Source of the DNA: Burkholderia sp. BCC0506
Lineage (GTDB): Bacteria; Pseudomonadota; Gammaproteobacteria; Burkholderiales; Burkholderiaceae
Assembly (NCBI RefSeq): GCF_902833145.1
Contig: NZ_CADFEN010000002.1
Span: 1 to 64,000, forward strand
DNA length: 64,000 nucleotides
Reading direction: 5' to 3'
The position numbers and the translations under genes are program-made. Shown here one piece after another: positions 32,962 through 41,542 of the stretch. The notes below the pieces were generated by a model. That model was given only the letters and a program-made list of their open reading frames with translations. It was not told the DNA's origin and ran no database searches. Each line of letters starts with the position of its first letter. Positions within the stretch are counted from its first letter, which is position 1.

Positions 32962-34659
32962 GTGGTGGAGACAAAACTGACGCGCGAGTCGGGCGTCCGT
33001 GAAGGCAACGACGACGCGAGCGCTTCCGGCGGCCGCGACTTGCCGTCGGATGTCGACGTGCTTGTGGTGGGCTGCGGCCCCGTCGGCGCGGCGATCGGCG
33101 CGCTTCTTGGCCGGGACGGCGTGCGTGTGCTTGTCGTCGACCGGGCGGCGGAGATCTTCATGGCGCCGCGTGCGATCGCGCTCGACAACGACGCGCTTCG
33201 CATCCTGCAGTACATCGGGGTGAACGAAGCCGACCTCGATACGGTGGCGATTCCGTACGTCCGGATGCGCTCGCCGTGGTTCGGCGAATTCGGGCGTATC
33301 AATACGCTCGGGAGCGTCGATGGCCATCCGAAGCTCGTGACGTTCTATCAACCGGACCTCGAGCGATGCTTGCGTGCCCGACTGACCGCGCAGCGCACCG
33401 CCGGAATGGCGCTCGGCGTAACGCTCGTCTCGCTCGACGAGCACGCCGATCACGTCGTCGCCACGCTCGACAGCGGGCAGGGTGCGCCGCACGTCGTGCG
33501 CGCTCGCTACGTCGTCGGTGCCGACGGTGCCAGCTCGATGGTGCGCCAGTTGATCGGACAGGATTTCAAGGGCAAGACGTTCGCGGAAGACTGGTTGATC
33601 GTCGATGCGCGAAACGTGCGCCGACCCATCGACCATGTCGAGTTCCTCTGCGACCACCGGCGGCCGACGCCTCATATGACTGCTCCCGGTGGGCGCGAGC
33701 GTTGGGAGTTCATGCTCCATCCCGACGAGACGCGAGAGGAGATGGAATCCGACGAACGCATCCGCGAACTGCTCGCGCCGTGGGGCGGCATCGAGGACAT
33801 GGTGATCGAACGCAAGGCCGTGTACCGTTTTCATGCCCGAACCGTCACGACGTTCAGCAAAGGGCGCGTTTTTCTCGCGGGCGACGCCGCCCATATCACG
33901 CCGCCGTTCGTCGGCCAAGGGCTCGTCGCCGGCCTGCGCGATGCCGCGAATCTCGGCTGGAAACTGGCGTGGGTCGTCAAAGGCCACGCCGCCCCGAAAA
34001 TTCTGGACTCCTACGATCAGGAGCGCCGACCGCACGCCAAGGCGATGATCGGTGTCGCGAAATTCATGGGCAAGCTCGTGATGCCGCGAAACGCCGGGAT
34101 CGCGTTGTTCACGCATGGTCTGATGCGACTGACGCGGCTCGTTCCGCCGCTACGGAATCACTTCGACGAACTCGGGATCAAGCCGAAGAATGCGTTTCGG
34201 AGGGGCTTGTTCGTCCCCGGCTCTTCGTCCACGCGGCTCGTGCGCGGCGCAGCGCTTCCGCAGGGGTGGCTGCGCAAGCACGATGGGTCGATTCGCCTGA
34301 GCGACGACGTATTCGGTAGCGGTCTCGCGCTGATCGGGTTCGGACGGGATCCAGGCGTTGCGCTCGACGCCGGCGCGCGCGCCGCGCTGATCGCGGCGGG
34401 CGGCGTCGTGGTGCAGGTCGTGCACCGCGGGCAGCGCCTTCATCGCATGGAGAACGATGGATGGGAGGACCTGGACGGCACGTTCATGCCGGGTGTCGTG
34501 CGGTTTGGCTGGGCGGCCGTGATTCGGCCGGACAAGACGGTCCTGCACGAAGGCCCGGTGGCCGACTCGACGCGCCTCGTTCTCGAATCCCTGCGATTGC
34601 TTGGCGCGCGTACCTCGTTGTCGTCGCTATCCGGTCACGTTGCCCAGCCGATTTCCTGA
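32962..34659 (+). CDS. FAD-dependent aromatic hydroxylase (MhpA-like)
   Basis: A 565-residue class A flavin monooxygenase similar to 3-(3-hydroxyphenyl)propionate hydroxylase. The Rossmann motif VLVVGCGPVGAAIGALLGRD is near residues 34-53, the mid-domain DG motif is YVVGADGASSMVRQLIG, and the second FAD motif is GRVFLAGDAAHITPPFVGQG. A C-terminal thioredoxin-like domain (about 430-565) follows, as in MhpA. It should hydroxylate a phenolic ring, with NAD(P)H, to a catechol. The GTG at 32962 has GGAGG six bases upstream. It is the first gene of the operon. The substrate is unknown. The downstream acyl-CoA synthetase suggests a side chain. Confidence 0.87.
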   Translation: MVETKLTRESGVREGNDDASASGGRDLPSDVDVLVVGCGPVGAAIGALLGRDGVRVLVVDRAAEIFMAPRAIALDNDALRILQYIGVNEADLDTVAIPYVRMRSPWFGEFGRINTLGSVDGHPKLVTFYQPDLERCLRARLTAQRTAGMALGVTLVSLDEHADHVVATLDSGQGAPHVVRARYVVGADGASSMVRQLIGQDFKGKTFAEDWLIVDARNVRRPIDHVEFLCDHRRPTPHMTAPGGRERWEFMLHPDETREEMESDERIRELLAPWGGIEDMVIERKAVYRFHARTVTTFSKGRVFLAGDAAHITPPFVGQGLVAGLRDAANLGWKLAWVVKGHAAPKILDSYDQERRPHAKAMIGVAKFMGKLVMPRNAGIALFTHGLMRLTRLVPPLRNHFDELGIKPKNAFRRGLFVPGSSSTRLVRGAALPQGWLRKHDGSIRLSDDVFGSGLALIGFGRDPGVALDAGARAALIAAGGVVVQVVHRGQRLHRMENDGWEDLDGTFMPGVVRFGWAAVIRPDKTVLHEGPVADSTRLVLESLRLLGARTSLSSLSGHVAQPIS

Positions 34660-34666
34660 GGCCCCC

Positions 34667-35737
34667 ATGAAGCTCACTACTGCACAACCCGCACGGAGTC
34701 CCCGGCCGACGACGAAGGCTCGGGCGCTTTCCTATTTGATGTTCGAGCGCCCCGATCCAGAACGGGCCGAACGATTTCTCAACGACTTCGGCCTGCGGAC
34801 GGTATGCCGTGACGCCGAATATCTGTTCCTCCGGGGCACGGCCGCCACACCGTTCTGCTACGTCGTCCGCCGGGCTGAAAAAAGCCGCTTCGTCGGCTTC
34901 GGGCTGGAAGTTGACGGCATCGACGCACTGCGAAAGCTTGCCGACGTGCCGGGCGCGTCGGACGTGGAGCCGTCACCGTGGCCCGGCGGCGGGTATCGCG
35001 TCACGCTCGTCGATCCATCGGGTTTTCGTGTGGACGCAGTCGCGGGCCAAGCGCCGGCCGGCGCCCTGCCGCACCGGTCGGCGTTACCGTTCAACTCGCC
35101 CGATTCCATCGTTCGCGTGAACGATACCCAGCGTCCGCCGCTGGAGGCGCCGGAAGTGATTCGCCTCGGTCATGTCGTGCTCGAACTCGCCGATTTCCAG
35201 GCGACCTGCGCGTGGTACACGTCTCACTTCGGCTTCATCCCGAGCGACGTGCAGGTATTGCCGGATGGATCGCCCGCCGTCGCGTTCTTGCGACTCGATC
35301 GCGGCGCGACGCCCGCGGATCACCATACGCTGGCGTTGGCTCAGGGATTCGCGGCGCTCTACAGCCACTCGGCATTCGAGGTGGTCGACGCGGACGCCGT
35401 GGGGGTCGGGCAACGCGTGCTGACCGAAAAAGGATGGACGCACGCATGGGGGATGGGCCGCCACATTCTCGGCAGCCAGGTCTTCGACTATTGGCAGGAC
35501 CCCTGGGGCGACAAGCACGAACACTATTGCGATGGGGACATGTTCACGGCAGACGTGGCGACGGGCATCCACGAAGTCAGCCGTGAAGCGATGTCGCAGT
35601 GGGGCCCCCCGATGCCGCGCAGCTTCACCAAACCGAAGATCACCGCGGCAAGCATCGCATCGCTCATCCGAAACCTCCGGACCAGTCCGGATGTCACGTT
35701 CGCGAAGCTGCGCACGCTCGCGAAACTGTTTGCGTGA
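34667..35737 (+). CDS. two-domain VOC-fold extradiol-type dioxygenase
   Basis: A 356-residue protein with two vicinal-oxygen-chelate domains. The first (about 20-130, ALSYLMFERPDPERAERFLNDF) appears degenerate. The second (about 160-300) has the metal residues: His in IRLGHVVLELADF, His in PADHHTLAL, and an acidic region FDYWQDPWGDKHEHYCDGD. This matches type I extradiol ring-cleavage dioxygenases. It follows the hydroxylase after 7 bp and probably cleaves the catechol that the hydroxylase makes. It is longer than common 290-residue enzymes owing to a C-terminal extension. The exact substrate is unknown. Confidence 0.82.
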   Translation: MKLTTAQPARSPRPTTKARALSYLMFERPDPERAERFLNDFGLRTVCRDAEYLFLRGTAATPFCYVVRRAEKSRFVGFGLEVDGIDALRKLADVPGASDVEPSPWPGGGYRVTLVDPSGFRVDAVAGQAPAGALPHRSALPFNSPDSIVRVNDTQRPPLEAPEVIRLGHVVLELADFQATCAWYTSHFGFIPSDVQVLPDGSPAVAFLRLDRGATPADHHTLALAQGFAALYSHSAFEVVDADAVGVGQRVLTEKGWTHAWGMGRHILGSQVFDYWQDPWGDKHEHYCDGDMFTADVATGIHEVSREAMSQWGPPMPRSFTKPKITAASIASLIRNLRTSPDVTFAKLRTLAKLFA

Positions 35738-35773
35738 GCTTCATCTCCACTCAGACCTGTTCGAGGCATCTTC

Positions 35774-36730
35774 ATGGCATTGCACGTCTTGCACTACCGG
35801 CATCAGGGGCGCACCCAATGGGGCGTGGTGAGGCATCACCGGATCACACCGATACCGGGCGACTACCCGACGACGGGCGAGTTCGTGCGCGCGCATCGGA
35901 TCGATGAACTCGCCGCGCTCGGCGGAGACACGATTCCCGAGTCGGACGTCGAGTGGCTGTCGCCGGTCACGCGCAATCAACGGTTCGTTTGCCAGGGCGC
36001 CAATTATCGCCAGCACATGATCGAGTCCGGCATGAATCCGGACGCGAAGTCATTCAACATGATCTTCACGAAGGCGACCAGCTGCATCGTCGCCGCCGAT
36101 TCCGACGTCATCCGGCCGCGACATGTGCAGTTTCTGGACTACGAGATCGAACTGGGGCTCGTGCTTCGCCGCGATATCACGTCCCGGCAAGCGATCACGG
36201 ACAAGAACCTGCACGAGTACGTGGCCGGCCTCGTGATCGTCAACGACTATTCCGCGCGCGATATCCAGATTCCCCAGATGCAGTTTTACAAGGGGAAAAG
36301 CTATCGGACGTTCGGGCCGGTGGGACCGTATCTGTGCCTGCTGGAGGCAGGCGATATCGCGCGGCTGCGCGCGCTGACACTGACACTGACCGTGAACGGG
36401 GAAGTGCGGCAGAGCGATTCGACCGGGAACCTCGTGTACGGTCCGGCCGAGACGCTCACCGAGCTGTCGGGTGTTCAGGATCTGAACGCCGGTGACTTGC
36501 TTGCAACGGGTACGCCGTCCGGATGCGCGCTCAGCATTCCGTCGCCGGCGAAGCAGCGGATTGCCGCATTGCTGCCCGAGCACATGAAGTGGCGGATCTT
36601 CACGAAGGTTCAGGCCGCGCGCCCGCAGTACCTGAAGGCCGGGGATCTGGTCGAATCACGGATCCGGAGCCGCGACGGGGCGATCGACCTCGGTGTGCAA
36701 CGCAACCGAATCGTGGACGAGCTCGCATGA
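35774..36730 (+). CDS. fumarylacetoacetase-family hydrolase/isomerase
   Basis: A 318-residue FAH-superfamily enzyme. The metal-binding acids are in LDYEIELGLVLRRDI (two Glu, near residues 117-121) and GLVIVNDYSARDIQI (Asp). Downstream are GKSYRTFGPVGPYL and ATGTPSGCALS, close to the usual GTPAG motif. In meta-cleavage pathways such enzymes act as hydratases, isomerases or decarboxylases on the ring-cleavage product, and in gentisate-like pathways as C-C hydrolases. It is third in the operon, 36 bp after the dioxygenase. Its stop overlaps the ATG of the synthetase (ATGA). Confidence 0.86.
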   Translation: MALHVLHYRHQGRTQWGVVRHHRITPIPGDYPTTGEFVRAHRIDELAALGGDTIPESDVEWLSPVTRNQRFVCQGANYRQHMIESGMNPDAKSFNMIFTKATSCIVAADSDVIRPRHVQFLDYEIELGLVLRRDITSRQAITDKNLHEYVAGLVIVNDYSARDIQIPQMQFYKGKSYRTFGPVGPYLCLLEAGDIARLRALTLTLTVNGEVRQSDSTGNLVYGPAETLTELSGVQDLNAGDLLATGTPSGCALSIPSPAKQRIAALLPEHMKWRIFTKVQAARPQYLKAGDLVESRIRSRDGAIDLGVQRNRIVDELA

Positions 36731-38688
36731 ACGCCATCGCAACCGAAGCGGACGTGCTTCGGATCGAGAACCAGGGGCCGCCCGCCGACCTCCCGGCCAG
36801 CACCTACGAGATGATCGGCCGTGGCGCGGCGATCGATCCGACCGCGCCGGCCTTGTCGTTTTTCCTGCGCGCCGACGATCATCGCAAGCCATTGCGCTGG
36901 ACCTATGCCGAGCTTCTGCGGGACATCACCCGGGCCGCCAACATGTTTTCGCGCCTCGGCATCGATCGCCGCTCGGTGGTCGCCTACGTGCTGCCGAACT
37001 TGCCGGAGACGCATTTCGTCATCTGGGGAGGCGAAGCGGCCGGGATCGTATGCGCGATCAATCCGTTGCTGGAAGCGCCGGCAATCGCATCGTTGCTCAA
37101 GGCCGCGAACGCAAAAGTGCTGGTGACGCTGGCGCCCTTTCCGGGAACCGATATCTGGTCGAAGATCCAACCCATCCTGGGCCAGGTACCGTCGCTGCAA
37201 AGCCTCGTCCTGATCGACCTGGCAGAGCGCGTGCAAGGGTGGCGCCGAATGGCGGCGCGCGTGATGCAGCGTCGCGAATGCAAACGGTTGCACGGGCGCG
37301 CGGGCGTACGCGGCGCCGTTCCGCGCCACATCGAGATCCATGATTTCGACCGTGCGATGTCGCGTGAATCCGGCGATTCGCTGCTGAGCCCGCGGCGTTT
37401 CGAAGCCGACGACGTATCGTCCTACTTCTGCACGGGCGGCACGACGGGATTGCCGAAAATCGCGGTTCGCCGGCACGGCAACGAGGTGGCCAACGCCTGG
37501 AGCGTCGGCCAGGTCGTCGGTGCCGGGATGGGGCCGGGGAAGACCGTTTTCTGCGGGCTGCCGCTGTTCCATGTCAATGCCGTGCTGGCAACCGGCCTGG
37601 TGCCGTTCTCGCGCGGCGCGCATGTGGTGCTGGGCACGCCCCAGGGCTATCGCGGCGACGGCGTCGTCAAACGATTCTGGGAAATCGTCGAGCACCACCG
37701 GATCAATTTCTTCAGCGCGGTGCCGACCTTGTATTCGGCATTGCTCGACGTGCCCGTCGACGGCCGGAACATCGACTCGCTCGAGTATGGGCTCTGCGGT
37801 GCTGCGCCGATGCCCGTGGAAGTATTCCGCACGTTCCAGGATCGCACCGGAGTCCGGATCCTCGAAGGATACGGGCTCACCGAGGGCGCATGCGTCAGCA
37901 GCGTCAATCCGCCAGGCGGCGAACGGCGTCTCGGTTCGATCGGCTTGCGCATTCCCGGCCAGATGATGAAGACGGTGATACTCGACGACGCGGGCCGCTA
38001 CGTGCGCGATTGCGTCGAGAACGAAGTCGGTGTGCTGACGATTTCCGGGCCGAACGTGTTCGCGGGCTATCTTCAGGAAGATCAGAACAAGGGCTTATGG
38101 CTCGAGCTCGGCGACGGCCGGCAGTGGCTCAACACCGGGGATCTCGCGCGACGCGATGCACAGGGCTACTTCTGGCTCACGGGCCGCCGCAAGGAGCTCA
38201 TCATCCGGGGCGGTCACAACATCGATCCGGCGACGATCGAAGAACCGCTGCACCGTCACCCGGCAGTGCAGATCGCCGCGGCAATCGGACGTCCCGACGT
38301 GCATGCCGGCGAGCTGCCGGTCGCCTACGTGCAGTTGAAAGCCGGCGCAACGGCAACCGAGACGGAGCTCGACACGTTCATACGCGGCTCGATCGGCGAG
38401 CGTGCGGCGATACCGAAGCGGATTCATATCGTCGAGGCGATGCCGCTCACGGCGGTCGGCAAGATCTTCAAGCCCGAACTCAAACGACGGGAGACGCTCG
38501 ATGCGCTGATCTCCGCGCTGAAGGATGCCGGCGTCGAGGGTGCTCGAGTGAGCATGGTGGACGACTCGTCGTGTGGGCTCGCCTTGCACGTGGCGCTGAG
38601 CGATCGCGCGCAGATGGCCAAGACCAATACGGTGATGGGCCGCTTCCCGTTTGCCTTTTCAACTTCGGTCGAGCCCGGACCTCAGTGA
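36727..38688 (+). CDS. AMP-forming acyl-CoA synthetase
   Basis: A 653-residue adenylate-forming enzyme. The ATP-binding motif is SYFCTGGTTGLPKIAVRRHG. LEYGLCGAAPMP and VRILEGYGLTEGACVSSVNPP carry the A4/A5 motifs, and QWLNTGDLARRDAQGYFWLTG with RRKELIIRGGHNIDPATIE the A7-A8 hinge. The A10 lysine is in LTAVGKIFKPELK. The N-terminal domain is longer than in FadD. It activates a carboxylic acid with CoA, presumably an aromatic side-chain acid or the ring-cleavage acid of this pathway. It starts within the stop of the preceding gene, so it is co-translated. The Cys in CTGGTTG replaces the more usual Thr/Ser. Confidence 0.88.
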   Translation: MNAIATEADVLRIENQGPPADLPASTYEMIGRGAAIDPTAPALSFFLRADDHRKPLRWTYAELLRDITRAANMFSRLGIDRRSVVAYVLPNLPETHFVIWGGEAAGIVCAINPLLEAPAIASLLKAANAKVLVTLAPFPGTDIWSKIQPILGQVPSLQSLVLIDLAERVQGWRRMAARVMQRRECKRLHGRAGVRGAVPRHIEIHDFDRAMSRESGDSLLSPRRFEADDVSSYFCTGGTTGLPKIAVRRHGNEVANAWSVGQVVGAGMGPGKTVFCGLPLFHVNAVLATGLVPFSRGAHVVLGTPQGYRGDGVVKRFWEIVEHHRINFFSAVPTLYSALLDVPVDGRNIDSLEYGLCGAAPMPVEVFRTFQDRTGVRILEGYGLTEGACVSSVNPPGGERRLGSIGLRIPGQMMKTVILDDAGRYVRDCVENEVGVLTISGPNVFAGYLQEDQNKGLWLELGDGRQWLNTGDLARRDAQGYFWLTGRRKELIIRGGHNIDPATIEEPLHRHPAVQIAAAIGRPDVHAGELPVAYVQLKAGATATETELDTFIRGSIGERAAIPKRIHIVEAMPLTAVGKIFKPELKRRETLDALISALKDAGVEGARVSMVDDSSCGLALHVALSDRAQMAKTNTVMGRFPFAFSTSVEPGPQ

Positions 38689-38901
38689 TCGTCGATTCCC
38701 GGAACGTTCGAGGTTGAAGTATGAAAATAATTTGGGAATCCGAAGTTATTAAAAGAAGGACTCGATTAACGAAGCAGCACCCGACGCTTCTGGCGTCGCG
38801 CTTCATAAGCGCAGGAACAGCCCGCGAGTCACGTCTGGCGCACGGGGATGAAGGCAGGTTTCACGATGCTTGAACACCAACACCAAAATCTGGAGACAAT
38901 C

Positions 38902-39627
38902 ATGAAACGAATGAGTGCAGCAACCGTCGTACTGTTCGCGGCCATCTCCGGCGCGCATGCGCAATCAGCCGGGCAGTGGGTAATCAACGCCGGCTGGTCT
39001 CACTTTGCCCCGCAGGGGGCGGCGGATCCGCTCACCGTCAATGCGCTCGGCCAGTCGCAAGTGATGACCGGCAGTGGTGCGGACATCGCAAGCGGCGATA
39101 CGTTCGGACTGACCGCAACCTACTTCGTGACCGATCACATCGCGGCGACGACGATCATGGGGTTTCCGCCGACATGGCACTTGAACGGCACAGGTACGCT
39201 CAGCGGCTTCGGCGAGCTGGGGACCGCGCGGGCCTGGAGTCCGGCGCTCATCTTCAACTACTACTTCGGCCAGCCGAATGCACGGTTCAGGCCGTATCTG
39301 GGCGCCGGTGTCACCTATACGTGGTTCAGCAACGTCAAGCTCAGCAACCCCGTTTCCACTGGCCAGATCTATTTCTCGCCGACCGTCGGGACAGCGCTCG
39401 AGGGGCCGACATCGGTGTCGCTCAGCAAATCCTTTGCGCCCGTCGTGAATGGCGGCCTGACCTACAACATCGATTCTCACTGGTCGATCAACGCATCGGT
39501 GGCGTATTCGTGGGTATCGACACGCGCCACGCTGACGACCCGGTCATCCGTCGGCACGGTTACGAGCACCAGCAAATTCCGGGTCAATCCGATCGTGACG
39601 TTCCTTTCGGTCGGATACCGATTCTGA
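38902..39627 (+). CDS. OmpW-family outer-membrane protein
   Basis: A 241-residue outer-membrane beta-barrel. Residues 1-20 form a signal peptide ending HAQSA (KRMSAATVVLFAAISGAHA). The rest resembles OmpW/AlkL, with GQWVINAGWSHFAPQ, ATYFVTDHIAATTIMGFPP, FRPYLGAGVTYTWFSNV and a C-terminal aromatic YRF. These proteins form a narrow hydrophobic lateral channel and, as AlkL, aid uptake of hydrophobic substrates. It follows the catabolic genes after 213 bp. This suggests the cassette's substrate is poorly water-soluble, and the placement is unusual enough to be informative. Confidence 0.87.
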   Translation: MKRMSAATVVLFAAISGAHAQSAGQWVINAGWSHFAPQGAADPLTVNALGQSQVMTGSGADIASGDTFGLTATYFVTDHIAATTIMGFPPTWHLNGTGTLSGFGELGTARAWSPALIFNYYFGQPNARFRPYLGAGVTYTWFSNVKLSNPVSTGQIYFSPTVGTALEGPTSVSLSKSFAPVVNGGLTYNIDSHWSINASVAYSWVSTRATLTTRSSVGTVTSTSKFRVNPIVTFLSVGYRF

Positions 39628-39661
39628 ACCGCAGCCGTGATTGAACCCGTTCCGAGGATAT

Positions 39662-39710
39662 GTTCGACCACATGAATTGACAAATTTATCATTCATGATT
39701 CAAATGTCAT
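39662..39710 (+). promoter_or_regulatory. copy 2 of the duplicated promoter/operator element
   Basis: GTTCGA at 39662 is followed, from 39675, by AATTGACAAATTTATCAT and then TCATGATTCAAATGTCAT to 39710. The last 36 bp match copy 1 at 30 of 36 positions with no gap, and the GTTCGA-to-AATTGACA spacing of 13 bp is identical. The palindrome TGACTC-GAT-GAGTCA follows at 39711-39725. It points right, towards the response-regulator gene at 39934. The intervening DNA has no gene. Confidence 0.6.
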
Positions 39711-39933
39711 TGACTCGATGAGTCATGGTGGTACCGAGTGTTTTTTTGCCGATGGCGCGCACGTATCACGCAGCCCTTCGACGGGCAGGGACCCGTTGCA
39801 GGGCTGCGCGGCGGCGCGAACTTGCGGCGTGAGCCCGGCAACGGCGAGAGACGGCTCAAGACGGGTGATCTGAGGAGCAGTCAGTTTGTACAGAGTCGGC
39901 GCTCGATCCAATCTTCCCGGACCGTTCTCGATC

Positions 39934-40746
39934 ATGCCTACGCGCTTGCCAGGACCGACAGCGCCTCATTCAGTGCCCGATCTCGACGGGGCGCACATTC
40001 TCGTCGCGGACGATCGGCCGGATGAACTTCGGCTACTCCTGGAGATCCTGCGTACCGCCGGTTGCCGGATCAGCATCGCGTTCGATGGATTGCAGGTCTA
40101 TCACCGCGCACAAGCGATTGCGCCGGATCTTATCCTGATGGACATCCGCATGCCACGCATGGACGGATTTGCCGCCTGCCGGCTTCTGGCCGCGACCCCA
40201 TCCACACGAACCATTCCGATCGTCATCCTGACCGCCGCCTACGATGTCGAATATCGCATCGAGGGGCTCACGACAGGCGCGATCGACTACATTGCGAAGC
40301 CGTTCGAACCGATCGAAGTGATCATGCGTATCCGCAATCACTTGAGGTACGCCCGCAGCGTTCACACTGAACGGACCGTGCCCGATCTTCCCGACACGCC
40401 CGATGCGGCGCTGGTGCGCGCCGCGAGCGAAATCTTGTTGCGCGATTTCCGCAATCCGCCGGCGCTCGAGGATCTCGCCGCGCTTGTCGGTACGCACGAA
40501 AAGCGACTATCCCGCGCCTTCCGTCGACATCTCGGCCGGTCCGTATTCGGATATCTGCGTGAGTCACGACTGCACGCGGCGATGCAGTTTCTCGCGACGA
40601 CCTCGATGAGCATCGAGTCCATCGCGCAAGAGATCGGGTTTTCAACGGCTGGCAATTTCGCGACAGCATTTCGAGAACGATTCGGCACCACACCGTCGGA
40701 ATGGCGGAGGAAGCAGGGTACGAAGGGGATGGACGCTCCGGACTAG
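39934..40746 (+). CDS. response regulator with AraC-type DNA-binding domain (no partner kinase)
   Basis: A 270-residue two-domain regulator. The receiver domain (about 15-135) has the acidic pair in ILVADDRPDE, the phospho-acceptor Asp in LILMDIRMPRMDG, the Thr in IVILTAAYD and the Lys in IDYIAKPFEP. A short linker leads to an AraC/XylS double HTH: LAALVGTHEKRLSRAFRRHL and IESIAQEIGFSTAGNFATAFRERFG. No histidine kinase is nearby. It sits next to the aromatic cassette behind the second copy of the cassette's promoter element and may control it. The start is uncertain: the ATG at 39934 has no clear ribosome site, and an upstream TTG at 39886 is in frame. Confidence 0.8.
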   Translation: MPTRLPGPTAPHSVPDLDGAHILVADDRPDELRLLLEILRTAGCRISIAFDGLQVYHRAQAIAPDLILMDIRMPRMDGFAACRLLAATPSTRTIPIVILTAAYDVEYRIEGLTTGAIDYIAKPFEPIEVIMRIRNHLRYARSVHTERTVPDLPDTPDAALVRAASEILLRDFRNPPALEDLAALVGTHEKRLSRAFRRHLGRSVFGYLRESRLHAAMQFLATTSMSIESIAQEIGFSTAGNFATAFRERFGTTPSEWRRKQGTKGMDAPD

Positions 40747-40879
40747 ACGATACGCGCAGGTAGAAATCGCCTCGGGTCGAGTAACCGCGTGGTGGATGTG
40801 AGGTTGTCCAGATGGACCAGCATGGCGCGGTCGAAATAAGCAGGATCACTAACGTTAATGTCGAATATGACCAAACCAG

Positions 40880-41500
40880 GTGCGGATGATGAATATGACA
40901 TCGACGTTACGGAGTATTCGAATAGGCATTCGACGGGTCCCGCTATCGCAACAGATCGGCAATCCTGTCGGCCGGTTTGCCGCAGACAACAACGGCGTGA
41001 TCGTACAAATGCCGCAGATTTCGGAAGACGGCCGGGAAAGCGCGACGGGCTCGTTGATTTTTGGCATCGGCACGCGAAGCAACAATGCGTTCGGTGCCAC
41101 CACGAAGCTGATGTCGACGGCGACAGGCGATGTGCCGGGGGCGTTTCTCTCCAGAACGGTCGCCGCGTTCTTCGATACTGGATCAAACGCGAATTTTTTC
41201 GACGACTCGTCGCAGATTACCTGTACGAAGAACCCGCAATTCTATTGCCCGTCGACGACGACCACGTATGCCGCGACGCTGGTCGGGCTCGACGGCACGG
41301 CGAGCATGATTTCCCTATCCGTTGCAAACGCCGATACGCTGTTCTCAAGAACTTCAACCTATGCATTCAATGACGTCGCAGGGCACTTCGGATCGTCCTC
41401 TTGGCTCGATCTCGGGTTGCCCTACTTTTACGGTCGGACCATCTATTTTGGCCTGGATCGTTCGGCGGACGGCGGCTCTGCGCCTTACATCGCATACTGA
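40880..41500 (+). pseudogene. DUF3443 protein, N-terminally truncated
   Basis: The frame encodes the C-terminal half of a DUF3443 protein, a secreted or envelope family common in Burkholderia with members of about 400 residues. The recognisable part begins at IGNPVGRFAADNNGVIVQMP and includes SLIFGIGTRSNNAFGATTKL, AFFDTGSNANFFDD, TKNPQFYCP and WLDLGLPYFYGRTIYFGLD. The family's N-terminal signal and its Cys/Gly-rich first half are absent, and the upstream residues (MNMTSTLRSIRIGIRRVPL) do not resemble them. I read it as a 5'-deleted remnant. Its own start is not supported by a ribosome site. Confidence 0.7.
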
Positions 41501-41542
41501 GGCATCGAGAAGAAGCCCACAGCCCGCGGCAGATCGTGGATT

